Assembly (NCBI RefSeq): GCF_949769225.1
Contig: NZ_CATKPB010000005.1
Reading direction: 5' to 3' (one strand)
Source: Peptoniphilus_A genitalis
Lineage (GTDB): Bacteria; Bacillota; Clostridia; Tissierellales; Peptoniphilaceae
DNA length: 64,000 nt
Shown in pieces: positions 26,119-34,462 of the stretch. The position numbers and the translations under genes are program-made. Under the pieces are notes generated by a model. It saw only the letters and a list, made by a program, of their open reading frames with translations, searched no databases and was not told the DNA's origin. Numbering within the stretch: the first letter of the stretch is position 1; each line of letters starts with the position of its first letter.

Positions 26119-28363
26119 AATTTTTCCTCGCCACAATATATAATAAGCTAGTGTTTAAAATAATTAAAACTATTTCAAATTTATAGTCTTTATTCTTATT
26201 TTTCACATCAATCCTAAGCTGATTTCCTAAGATTTTAAAATCAACTTCTCCGTCTCTTGAAGTAACATAGTATATGATACCATGTTTTTCCAAATTCTCC
26301 AGACTCTCTTTGTGAGGATGACCATAAGAATTTTCATAACCTGCTGAAATCACTGCAAGCTTTGGTCTTGTCTTATCTAAAAATTCGTCACATGTTGAAG
26401 TTCTAGATCCATGATGAGCAACTTTTAACAAATCAACCTTTGAATTAATTTCTGTCTCAATGTTTGCTGATATATCTCCTGTGAAAAGAGTCTTAAAGCC
26501 CTTGTGGTCTAAGAGCAAGACCATGGACTTGTCATTTTCTTCTTCCTTCTTTTCATTGTCTAGCAAAACTTCCAAGTTTGTGTCCTTAAAAAGTTTTATC
26601 TTATCTCCCTTAGAGAGCTTGATAATTTTTGAATATTTTTCTCCCTCTTCTAAGATGCCTGAGTCTTCTGGAAGATGATTTATAAAAATATTTTTCACCT
26701 TGTAGTTTTCTAAAATTTTATTTAAGTTGCCAAAGTGATCCTCATCAAAGTGGGAAATAAAAATCCCATCTATTGTAGTAACCCCCCTTAACCTTAAGCT
26801 TGGAAATAAATACTTTTCTGCAATTTTATTTTCAAACCTTGCCCCACCAGTATCAATGAGATAACTCCTTCCCTTATAAGAAATTAAGACACAGTCTCCC
26901 TGGTCTATATAGAGCTGACTTATCTCAAAGGTCATAAGGTCTCGATATATGCCAAAGCCCATTAAGAAAAATACAAGTACCCCATAAATTTCTATTATCT
27001 TTAAGTTAGGTCTAATAATTTCATCTAGCTTTCGCCTATTTAAAATTACAAGAAGAAAGATGTAGTAGATAAAAATGTATTCGAACTTAAAGGCTTTTAA
27101 TGTTAAAAAGATTGACCCCTTAGAAATCAGGAGACTTTCAAGTCCATAAGTAGCATTCATTAACAGGTTTAGAAATCTTCCAAGCAAACCTGGAAAAATT
27201 CCAAGACCCATGAGAAAACCTAAGGATATGATAAGAGAATAAATTGGAACTATTATTAAGTTTGCAAGAAAAACTAAAATGGAAAAACCTGAAAAATAAT
27301 AATTTATTAATGGGAAAACTGAAATTATTACTGACAAGGTCCCAACAAATGACTTGCTAATTAGGCTCCTACTTGGAACTCTTTCAATGAGGTTTGGATA
27401 GACAAAAATCAAACCAAAAATTGCCCCGTAGGAAAGTAAAAGTGAGATGGAATAAATTGCCATGGGATTTATTAAAAGTATTATTGATAGACTTAAGAAA
27501 AAGATATCCTTATTGTCTATGTCCTCTTCTAAGTAAGTGTTGCCCTTGTACAAGATGTAAAACAAGAAGGCACGCAGACCTGAAATTGGAAATCCAATTG
27601 CCATTATGTAAAAAGATAAAATAACAAACAAGCTAAAGTCCGTAAACTTTTTATTCTTGCTCAGGTTTTTAATTATAAATTCTAAAAAGAGAGCTAGAAC
27701 TCCAATGTGAAGTCCAGACACAGCTAAGATGTGGCTCATGCCAAGAGAGTTAAACCTGTCTCTTTCCATAGAGTCAACTAAAGATTTATCAGCTAAGATA
27801 AGTGATCCCATTAAGCCAGCATTTCTTTCGTTTAAATATTTATTAAAAAAATATTTTGCCCTATCAAGGAATAAATTTGAAAATTTGTAAAGACCCCTGG
27901 GGTCGGAAATTTTTTCACAACTATTTATCTTTCCAAGAAGATAAATCCCCTGAGACTTATTGTTCTTCTCGTAGTCAAAGGTCCCCTTGTTCATGGCAGG
28001 AAGAGGTGGATAAAAATTCCCCTGAACTTTATACCTTCCTCCCCTTTCTAGTTTTTCATAAACTAAGACCTTAGTCTTAAATTTTATTCCATTAAGAGAG
28101 TCCGTCTTAATAATGGATTTGTTTTCATTAGACAAAACAACCTTACCTATAACTTGCCCATCAAAAGCCTTTAAGTTATAGTCCCTGAAGTTAAAATTTA
28201 TAAAAACAAATAAAATTACTAGAGGCAAGTATAAAAATTTATATCTATCTTTAAGAGATAAAATATAAGCGGTAGTAATAAGTAAAATTATTCCCACAAG
28301 AAGATAGGATTTTATGTAAATTGAAAGTATAATTCCGAAGATTACTCCTGCGAATAAGTACAT
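26090..28363 (-). CDS. comEC: DNA uptake channel ComEC
   Basis: ComEC is a polytopic membrane protein that forms the DNA translocation channel in natural competence and carries a metallo-beta-lactamase domain. About 757 residues: an N-terminal membrane and OB-like region (1-150), the competence core with SLGMSHILAVSGLHIGV and IGFPISGLRAF (about 205-440), then an MBL domain with DQGDCVLISY, SHFDEDHFGN and KVAHHGSRTS (metal ligands kept). ATG at 28363 with GAGGGG five bases before it is preferred to the GTG at 28369. All domains are intact. Confidence 0.94.
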   Translation of the reverse strand: MYLFAGVIFGIILSIYIKSYLLVGIILLITTAYILSLKDRYKFLYLPLVILFVFINFNFRDYNLKAFDGQVIGKVVLSNENKSIIKTDSLNGIKFKTKVLVYEKLERGGRYKVQGNFYPPLPAMNKGTFDYEKNNKSQGIYLLGKINSCEKISDPRGLYKFSNLFLDRAKYFFNKYLNERNAGLMGSLILADKSLVDSMERDRFNSLGMSHILAVSGLHIGVLALFLEFIIKNLSKNKKFTDFSLFVILSFYIMAIGFPISGLRAFLFYILYKGNTYLEEDIDNKDIFFLSLSIILLINPMAIYSISLLLSYGAIFGLIFVYPNLIERVPSRSLISKSFVGTLSVIISVFPLINYYFSGFSILVFLANLIIVPIYSLIISLGFLMGLGIFPGLLGRFLNLLMNATYGLESLLISKGSIFLTLKAFKFEYIFIYYIFLLVILNRRKLDEIIRPNLKIIEIYGVLVFFLMGFGIYRDLMTFEISQLYIDQGDCVLISYKGRSYLIDTGGARFENKIAEKYLFPSLRLRGVTTIDGIFISHFDEDHFGNLNKILENYKVKNIFINHLPEDSGILEEGEKYSKIIKLSKGDKIKLFKDTNLEVLLDNEKKEEENDKSMVLLLDHKGFKTLFTGDISANIETEINSKVDLLKVAHHGSRTSTCDEFLDKTRPKLAVISAGYENSYGHPHKESLENLEKHGIIYYVTSRDGEVDFKILGNQLRIDVKNKNKDYKFEIVLIILNTSLLYIVARKNYELQKNLQR

Positions 28364-28438
28364 AGGCACCCCTCTTCATTATATATCTTTTTGAGGTCAT
28401 GAACCATGAAATATGTTAATATATTAGAGGAGGTAATT

Positions 28439-30340
28439 ATGAATTCAGTTTACAAAAACCCTTACAAGACAAAATACAAATTAGAAATAATTGATAAAAT
28501 AAATCGCGACGGAATTACTTATGGGAAGCTTGAAAATCCTCCTTACTTCTTAGGAAGTGAAAGAGTTTCAGCTGATCAAATTAAAATAAATGGAGGAGAG
28601 CCTAAGTTTTTGTCAGGCAACAAGTCTTATTTTAAAATTGATGAAGGCACAAAGAATGTAGAAATTGAAATTGGATGGAAAAACAGACTCCTTCTCATGC
28701 AAGAAAATCTTGGCAACGCCCTAGTGAGACATTTTTTAATTGCCAACACAAACATAGAAATTATTGGCTACAAGGTCGAGAACTCTTCATCCTATATTGA
28801 CGTGTCTGCAAAAGATTTTAAGTTTATGACTGCAAAAAATATTGAGTCTCTTGCTAACTACGCGGTCTTTTCCAACCTTGCCATTGAAAGTTTTGGCGAC
28901 CACATTTCTATTGAAAGACTTGCCGACATTTCTTATGAAGGTCCAGCCCTATCAAGAACTGGTGAAATTGGAATGATTTTTATTTTCTCTGTTGAGAAGC
29001 TAAATTCACTTATTAGGCTTAGGGTCACATCAGGAGAAAATGCCTACAAGTTAGCCCGTAACTCTTTAAACATCTTAGACAACATGAAGATGTATCTAAA
29101 TAGCGATAGCATTAACTCAGTCTTTTCTGATGTAAAAAAGTTAAGATCTAATATTAATTCATCAAGAAATCCTCATAAAGATGCAGGATACGAAAAAGTT
29201 GGAGATTTTGATAAAGTCCTAAAAGAAGACAAGGCTGTTAACCCTATTAAAGTGGCAGAAACTATTGATTATAAAAACATTGATGGAGTTAAGGATGATT
29301 TAGGTGATATTGAAAGTTCTGCAAGCAAAGTCACAAATAAAAACTTAGAAGAAAAAGACTTGCTTGAAGAAAAAAAAGAAACTTTTAAAGAAATAGAAAA
29401 CTTCAAACAAAAAGAAAAATACGATGCAGACTTCTTCCACGAAAAATATAAACTTGAAGCCTTTAAGGATTTAAATAAATTCAAAACTTCAAATGAAGAT
29501 AAAGAATCCATAGAAACTAATAAAAAAGAAATTAGCGATAAAGATAAAATAAACACTGAAGTTAAAAAGGAAGAAAAATACGATGCAAACTTCTTCCACG
29601 ATAAATATAAACTTGAATCCTTTAAGGACTTAAATAAATTCAAAACTTCAAATGATGATAAAGAATCCATAGAAACTAATAAAAAAGAAATTAGCGATAA
29701 AGATAAAATAAACACTGAAGTTAAAAAGGAAGAAAAATACGATGCAAACTTCTTCCACGAAAAATATAAACTTGAGTCCTTTAAGGATTTAAACAAATTC
29801 AAAACTTCAAATGAAGATAAAGAATCAATAGAAACTAATAAAAAAGAAATTAGCATTAAAGATGAAAACTCTGGGAAAGAGTCATTGAAGGAAGAAGAGT
29901 CAAATAATAAAAATTCAAAAGAAAAAGATGCCTCTTCTATAAAACTTAACAATAAAGAAGATGATGAAAGGGCTTCCCTCTTCTACCAAGCAGTAGAAAG
30001 CTTTAAAAACTTTTCCACTGAATTTTCTGGTCTAAATTATATCTACAAGGTCCTTCAAGATATAAACTTAAAAGAACTTCGTGAAATTTCAAATTATATC
30101 CTAAAAGAAGATGACTTCATACAAATTTACGGACTTAAAAATGGATCCAAATCAAAAATTTTAATACTTAGGTCACAAAATCTAAACTTTGACCTCAAGA
30201 AGATATTTGAAAAATTAAAAGACCACTTCACTTTCACAGGGACAGGCAACATGTACACCCTAGACATCCAATGCAAGGAAGAAGACTTAACAAGAATCAT
30301 GGAATCCTTCCTAATCGAAATAAGAAGAGATGCAAAATAA
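28439..30340 (+). CDS. Degenerate AlaX-like alanyl-tRNA editing protein with repeat-containing linker
   Basis: A 633-residue protein that I read as a dead relative of the long alanyl-tRNA editing proteins (editing domain plus DHHA1). Residues about 80-215 follow the AlaX/AlaRS editing pattern: RLLLMQENLGNAL where active proteins have MQQHTGxH, IGYKVENSSSYIDV, IESLANYAVFSNLAIE, YEGPALSRTGEIG where they have C-x-G-T-H-V-x-x-TGEIG, and VTSGENAYK. All four metal ligands are replaced (Asn90, Ala94, Tyr166, Ala170). Residues about 515-633 resemble DHHA1 (INLKELREISNYIL, IQIYGLKNGSKSKILIL), but the Gly-rich GGGxxxxAQGG loop is GTGNMYTLDIQ. A Lys/Glu-rich linker with three 53-residue repeats joins them. 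Start: ATG behind AGGAGG. The homology is by eye. Confidence 0.72.
   Translation: MNSVYKNPYKTKYKLEIIDKINRDGITYGKLENPPYFLGSERVSADQIKINGGEPKFLSGNKSYFKIDEGTKNVEIEIGWKNRLLLMQENLGNALVRHFLIANTNIEIIGYKVENSSSYIDVSAKDFKFMTAKNIESLANYAVFSNLAIESFGDHISIERLADISYEGPALSRTGEIGMIFIFSVEKLNSLIRLRVTSGENAYKLARNSLNILDNMKMYLNSDSINSVFSDVKKLRSNINSSRNPHKDAGYEKVGDFDKVLKEDKAVNPIKVAETIDYKNIDGVKDDLGDIESSASKVTNKNLEEKDLLEEKKETFKEIENFKQKEKYDADFFHEKYKLEAFKDLNKFKTSNEDKESIETNKKEISDKDKINTEVKKEEKYDANFFHDKYKLESFKDLNKFKTSNDDKESIETNKKEISDKDKINTEVKKEEKYDANFFHEKYKLESFKDLNKFKTSNEDKESIETNKKEISIKDENSGKESLKEEESNNKNSKEKDASSIKLNNKEDDERASLFYQAVESFKNFSTEFSGLNYIYKVLQDINLKELREISNYILKEDDFIQIYGLKNGSKSKILILRSQNLNFDLKKIFEKLKDHFTFTGTGNMYTLDIQCKEEDLTRIMESFLIEIRRDAK
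29414..29865 (+). repeat. Three tandem copies of a 159-base unit in the AlaX-like gene
   Basis: Units begin at 29414, 29573 and 29732, a period of 159 bases (53 codons), each starting EKYDA(D/N)FFH(E/D)KYKLE. The third is cut short after KKEISIKDEN. The copies differ at only a few bases, which points to recent amplification. The units are highly charged and lie in the linker between two folded domains. Confidence 0.92.
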
Positions 30341-30357
30341 AATTTAACTTATTTTTT

Positions 30358-30388
30358 ATGCCAACTAATAACTAGTTGGCATTTTTAC
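30358..30388 (+). terminator. Intrinsic terminator after the AlaX-like gene
   Basis: ATGCCAACTA and TAGTTGGCAT form a perfect ten-base-pair stem with a five-base loop, followed by TTTTT, 18 bases after the stop. Confidence 0.92.
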
Positions 30389-30487
30389 TTTTTTGCTTTA
30401 AATTAAAATAGCTTTGTTAAACCCCATATATATAGTACACTTAATGATATGAAATCATTTGCATGTTTGAATTTTAGGGAAGTTAAC

Positions 30488-32016
30488 ATGAAAAGATTTA
30501 AAAGAATAAGGGGTCTTATCCTACTTGCTATTACCTTAAGTCCAATTAATGTCCTTGCAAGGGGCTTTAAGACGTAGAAAACCACTGGGCAAGAGACAGC
30601 ATTAACTATGCCATTGAAAAGGGCTATGCCTCTGGCTATGAAGATAATACTTTTAAACCCAATGGAAAAATTACTAGGGCTGAGTTTGTTTCCTTTTTAA
30701 ATAATTTCTTCAAAACCTAGGAAACTTTTACTCTAAGTGTATCTGATTCGAAATATAATGATGTTGAGGGCTGGTAAAAAGGAGACATCCTTATGGCTGA
30801 ATCTCTTGGAGCCTTGCCTTATGAGTTAAAGGGTGACAACTTCATACCATCTGCTGAAATCAATCGCGAAGAAGCTGCAGGACTTACCCATGCCTATTTA
30901 ACAGGACTGAGGATAAAAGAAAACTCCTATGGGCTTGGTCAAATCGATAGGACATCAACTGAAAATGTAAAGTCTAGTTTGTTATCAACCTTAGAACTCG
31001 TAAATAATAATTCTAATTTAAGCACAAACTTAACTTATAAAGATGCAGATAATATTTCAGACTTTTATAGTTTTCCAATTTTTTCACTGGCTAATGAAAA
31101 AATAATAAATGGTTACCCTGATGGGACCTTTAAAGCTAAGGAATCAATTAGTAGGGCTGAAGCAATCAACATCCTATTGGCAGCAAAGGATGAAAAAATT
31201 GAAAATATTCTCAAACCAATAGAAGATAAAAGTTCAAACTTAGACAAAGCTGTGACAGAAGATCAACTAGGCTTTATTAATAAGGGTGGAGCCACATACT
31301 ATAAGGATGCTCAAAAGGGCATCGTAAGGGGTTGGAAACAAATTGGGAACTCCTTATACTACTTCTCTCCTACCGACGGAAGAATGTACAAGGATGGTCT
31401 CTTCTCTACTGGCGAAGGTGTCTATTGGTTTGGACCTGATGGTAAAATTAAAACTGGTAAGAGGCCAGGTGGCCATGTTGGACGAAAAATTTCGTGGTCC
31501 TATCCAACTGCCAAAGAATTAGAAAACAAGTGGTTAGAGATTCCAAGCTCAGAGGCAAGATTTAAGGCACAAGAGATTGCAAACTTTGCAGCATCGAAGG
31601 AAGGACTTCCTTTTAAATGGTTTGGTTGCGACTTACATGACAAGTCTGGGGTTTATTGTTGCGGTACAGTTTACTCTGCCTACAAGGAATTTGGCATTAG
31701 AGTTCCAGGTCCTGATGATTGTAATATGTACGCCGACAAGGGTTACCAAATGGTTAAGGCCCAATACACTCGTGCAGAAGAATTTGGAGGCATTTATGTA
31801 AATAGAAATGAAACTTTATATCCTGGCGATGTATTGTTCTACAAAAATCCAAAGTGGACTTATGGCTACAATCATGCTGCAATTTATCTAGGAGTCAATG
31901 GCGGAAGAAAAATTATAGTTCACGCAACTCTAGCAGACGGACTTGTAAGTGAATCCGAGTCAAAAGTTAACTCTTGGGGTTATAAACCCTTAAGGGCTGT
32001 GAGATATATAAAATAA
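30488..32016 (+). pseudogene. Decayed SLH / cell-wall-repeat / NlpC-P60 surface hydrolase
   Basis: A signal-peptide start (MKRFKRIRGLILLAITLSPI) opens at 30488 but stops at 30575, because one base is missing in GGGCTTTAAGACGTA. The next frame continues as an SLH domain (DVENHWARDSINYAIEKGY, FKPNGKITRAEFVSFL). It then meets TAG at 30718 and TAA at 30775 before running open to 32016. The remainder encodes two more SLH-like units, a choline/cell-wall-binding-type repeat (GWKQIGNSLYYFSPTDGRMY) and an NlpC/P60-like peptidase (Cys in YCCGTVYSAY, His in NHAAIYLG). AAGGAG before the ATG at 30793 could allow an internal start, but that product would lack a signal peptide. Confidence 0.85.
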
Positions 32017-32060
32017 CTTACTACTTCTTAATAAAAACTTATAAAAATAAATACGCAAAT

Positions 32061-32100
32061 AAAAAAAGACTGATTCAGAATTTTCTGTTTCAGTCTTTCT
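32061..32100. terminator. Bidirectional terminator between convergent genes
   Basis: A long imperfect hairpin (AAAGACTGA ... TCAGTCTTT with inner CAGAA / TTCTG) with an A run on one side and T on the other lies between the decayed hydrolase and the minus-strand gene ending at 32103. Confidence 0.75.
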
Positions 32101-32102
32101 AT

Positions 32103-32657
32103 TTAATAATATTTTTCATTGATATAGTGATCTATGATGGAAGTCTTAATCCCGTCGTCAAAAATTTTTTCTTCTTGAAGGACTTTCAAAAGCCAGTCAG
32201 CCTTTGAATGAAAGATTGCCTCTTTCTTGTCCTCTAGAACTATTTCATAAAGCTCATTTCTCAAGGCCTTTGATTGGCACTTTATATAATAAGCCTTCAT
32301 ATTTCTAAAGTCTTGAATTTTTAAAATATTTAAGACAGACTTGTCCTTAAGCTCGTAGTATTTATTTGTTAAATTCAGATAATAGTTGTAGTACTTTGAA
32401 TGTTTTTTTGTGTTCCTAACATCCTTGGAAAGAGATCTATAATACTTTGCCATCACATTATAGTATTGGTAGTTGTACATCCCCTTTTCATAGGAGTCAA
32501 CCTTTATATAGGGTCTTGCATTTCTCAAGGCAAAATAATCAAAATTCTTTTGCAAAAATTCCCTCTTAGTGAGTTCGCCCTTTGTGTACTGGCTTATTAG
32601 AAAGGACCTGTGTTCAAAAAAATCTTCAAATACCCCTCTTTTTTTCGTTAAATCCAC
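32103..32657 (-). CDS. Unknown small protein rich in Tyr and Lys
   Basis: I do not recognise this 184-residue soluble protein. It is basic, largely helical in look, and unusually rich in Tyr (YYNVMAKYYRSLS, KYYNYYLNLTNKYYEL), with no signal peptide or membrane span. The start is a GTG at 32657 that overlaps the preceding small membrane-peptide gene by ten bases, so translation is probably coupled. It is the last gene of a unit that includes a P-loop protein and a radical SAM protein. No function can be offered. Confidence 0.8.
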   Translation of the reverse strand: MDLTKKRGVFEDFFEHRSFLISQYTKGELTKREFLQKNFDYFALRNARPYIKVDSYEKGMYNYQYYNVMAKYYRSLSKDVRNTKKHSKYYNYYLNLTNKYYELKDKSVLNILKIQDFRNMKAYYIKCQSKALRNELYEIVLEDKKEAIFHSKADWLLKVLQEEKIFDDGIKTSIIDHYINEKYY

Positions 32658-32749
32658 GCAACACCATTAATCACACTTAGAAATATTGGGATTACCATTG
32701 CTAAAACGAGGAGGATCGCAATAATTCTAACCATTGTTTTTCTATCCAC
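32648..32749 (-). CDS. 33-residue single-span membrane peptide (Prli42-like in form)
   Basis: A short gene with a GTG start at 32749 and AAGGTG six bases upstream. The product is a basic N-terminus (MDRKTMVRI) followed by one hydrophobic span (IAILLVLAMVIPIFLSVING). Its stop overlaps the next gene by ten bases, and its ribosome binding site overlaps the stop of the P-loop gene. The size and layout (short basic head, one span, tiny tail) recall the Firmicutes peptide Prli42 that anchors the stressosome; sequence identity to it is not claimed. Confidence 0.6.
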   Translation of the reverse strand: MDRKTMVRIIAILLVLAMVIPIFLSVINGVAWI

Positions 32750-32759
32750 TTATAACACC

Positions 32760-33185
32760 TTATTTGCTAGTAACTTCTAGACATTTATCCTTTAGTGATT
32801 CAGGCATGTCTTCCTTTAAGTAATCAACGTTAATAAAAATTTCTTTGTTTGCAGCATCAGGAATTTTAGCAACCTTGTTGCAAAGGTGTTCTAGGTCTTC
32901 AACGTTAAGTTTAAGAACTTTATAAATTCCATCAACATAAATCTTGTGTAGGTCATAATCCATTGCAAGAAGTCCACAGATAAAACCGTAAAAACTGTCA
33001 ATTGAGTTCAATCTGTATTCAGTAGCATTAATAAGTCTTACATTGTAATCAAGACTAAAAATGTGATCGTCATCAACTTCTACAAAAGCAATATTTCCAT
33101 CGCCTTGTTTCATATCTTCATTAGCGTTGTCGATTAACCATCTTGTTTTTCCAGAGCCTTTGCTTCCTAAAATATACTTTATCAT
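32760..33185 (-). CDS. Small P-loop ATP-binding protein
   Basis: The protein is 141 residues with an N-terminal Walker A motif GSKGSGKTRWL and a probable strand-Asp motif in KIYVDGIYKVL. It resembles a minimal P-loop NTPase of the kind annotated as twitching-motility or ATP-binding protein; no partner or substrate is known. Its ATG overlaps the stop of the upstream radical SAM gene by four bases, and the small membrane-peptide gene follows. The whole set looks like one transcription unit. Confidence 0.8.
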   Translation of the reverse strand: MIKYILGSKGSGKTRWLIDNANEDMKQGDGNIAFVEVDDDHIFSLDYNVRLINATEYRLNSIDSFYGFICGLLAMDYDLHKIYVDGIYKVLKLNVEDLEHLCNKVAKIPDAANKEIFINVDYLKEDMPESLKDKCLEVTSK

Positions 33186-34090
33186 AGTAATTCTCCTTTC
33201 ACTAGATCACCTTGGGTGTATCCATTTTCTTGCATCTCATTAACAATGTCATCTCTAATTTTCCACCAGGAAGTATTCCAATTGCAGAAGAGAGAATCTT
33301 CATAAGGTGCTCTTCCAATTATTCTTTCAACTATTATATCATCTTTAAGATTTCTTAAAAAGAGTATAACTTTTTTCTTGTAGTCCTCTAAAGAAATAGG
33401 TTCTATCTCGCCCCTTTCATACATCTTGCCTAGGGCTGTGCCTTTTAAGATATAAAGAGCGTGAAGCTTAACTTCATCGATGCTAAGGGCATTTAATATC
33501 TTTGCACCTTCTACAATGTCTAAGTCGTCATCCCAAGGGAGACCAACAATCATATGGGTACAAATATTTAAATTCCTTTTTTTTAGCTTAATAGCTGCAT
33601 CGATAAATTCAGCGAGACCGTGGCCCCTATTTAATTTCTTCAAGCTGTGATAATTTGCAGTTTGAAGACCAATCTCAAGAGTTACGAAGTATTTCTTGTT
33701 TAATTCTTCTAAGTAGTCTAGGTGTCTTTTGGGAAGGTAATCAGGTCTAGTTGATATACTAAGTCCTACTACATCTTCAATAAGGGACTCCTCAATTACC
33801 CTCTTAAAATCTTCAAAGGGCATGTAGGTGTTTGTAAAATTTTGAAAATAGGCTATAAATTTTTTAGCCTTGTATTTCTTTTTTATGTGGTCCATATTTT
33901 TTAAAAGTTGCTCTCTTACAGATCCTTCACTGTTTTCGAAAGAGCCACCTTCTTCACCACAAAAAATACATCCACCTCTTCCACAAGTTCCATCCCTATT
34001 GGGACAAGTTAAGTCAAGTTTGACTGGAAGCTTATAAACTTTTTCGCCAAACTTGTCTCTTAAAAAGTCTGAGTATTTTCTATAAGCCAT
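33182..34090 (-). CDS. Radical SAM protein of the YhcC/YtqA (TIGR01212) family
   Basis: A 302-residue radical SAM protein. The family hallmark is a cluster motif with long spacing, CPNRDGTCGRGGCIFC. It starts MAYRKYSDFLRDKFGEKVYK, and has STRPDYLP and LEIGLQTANYHSLKKLNRGH, all typical of this family. The reaction is not established; relatives lie near tRNA and rRNA modification genes. It follows the DUF1292 gene by eight bases. Confidence 0.92.
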   Translation of the reverse strand: MAYRKYSDFLRDKFGEKVYKLPVKLDLTCPNRDGTCGRGGCIFCGEEGGSFENSEGSVREQLLKNMDHIKKKYKAKKFIAYFQNFTNTYMPFEDFKRVIEESLIEDVVGLSISTRPDYLPKRHLDYLEELNKKYFVTLEIGLQTANYHSLKKLNRGHGLAEFIDAAIKLKKRNLNICTHMIVGLPWDDDLDIVEGAKILNALSIDEVKLHALYILKGTALGKMYERGEIEPISLEDYKKKVILFLRNLKDDIIVERIIGRAPYEDSLFCNWNTSWWKIRDDIVNEMQENGYTQGDLVKGELL

Positions 34091-34098
34091 ATAGAAAA

Positions 34099-34449
34099 TT
34101 ATTCTTCGTCTTCGTCGTCAAAAATTTCTTCGAAAGTCTTTGAAACTTTTTCAAATTCTTCTTCAGATTCAATAGTATCAAGTTCTACTTCTTCTTCGTT
34201 GATTTCCTTGTACTTGTAAATAAATACATCTTCCCCATCTTCTTCATCTTCAGGAAGTAGGGCAATATATTCTTGATCTTCACATTCAAAAATGCCAAGA
34301 ACTATACATACCATTTCACTGTCATCTTCTAGTGTAAGAGTGATAGTTTGGTAGCCGTCTTCATGGTCGTGTTCGTGGTCGTGTCCGCAGCCACAGTCGC
34401 ATCCACAATCTTCGTCGTGTTGGTGTAGGTTTTTTTCTTCGTTATTCAT
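34099..34449 (-). CDS. DUF1292 protein with His/Cys-rich N-terminal extension
   Basis: The 116 residues have two parts. Residues 1-32 are rich in His, Cys, Asp and Glu (HQHDEDCGCDCGCGHDHEHD), which looks metal-binding. Residues 33-116 match DUF1292 (YQTITLTLEDDSEMVCIVLG, EYIALLPEDEEDGEDVFIYK), small acidic proteins of unknown function common in Firmicutes. The extension resembles the His-rich tails of nickel or zinc chaperones. It lies 13 bases after pepD. Confidence 0.85.
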   Translation of the reverse strand: MNNEEKNLHQHDEDCGCDCGCGHDHEHDHEDGYQTITLTLEDDSEMVCIVLGIFECEDQEYIALLPEDEEDGEDVFIYKYKEINEEEVELDTIESEEEFEKVSKTFEEIFDDEDEE

Positions 34450-34462
34450 ATTTCCTCCAAAT

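Noticed and set aside
26376..26405. Loss of catalytic residues in the ComEC metallo-beta-lactamase domain
   Set aside because: On inspection the SHFDEDHFGN and AHHGSRTS metal-binding motifs are both intact, so there is nothing unusual.
29414..29865. Tandem repeats considered as a CRISPR array
   Set aside because: The units are 159 bases, contiguous without unique spacers, in frame inside a gene, and there are no cas genes. The same holds for the 21-, 39- and 225-base repeats elsewhere.
29269..29952. A 227-codon open frame antisense to the AlaX-like gene
   Set aside because: It is the mirror of the Lys/Glu-rich repeat (reads as Ser/Phe/Leu), has no ribosome binding site and exists only because the sense strand is biased.
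30403..30585. A 60-codon minus-strand frame over the start of the decayed SLH gene
   Set aside because: No ribosome binding site, and it is antisense to a recognisable signal peptide and SLH start.
30718..30777. TAG and TAA codons in the SLH/NlpC gene as recoding (pyrrolysine or read-through)
   Set aside because: A frameshift also lies upstream, and no other gene in the window uses internal TAG or TAA as sense. Plain decay explains all three lesions.
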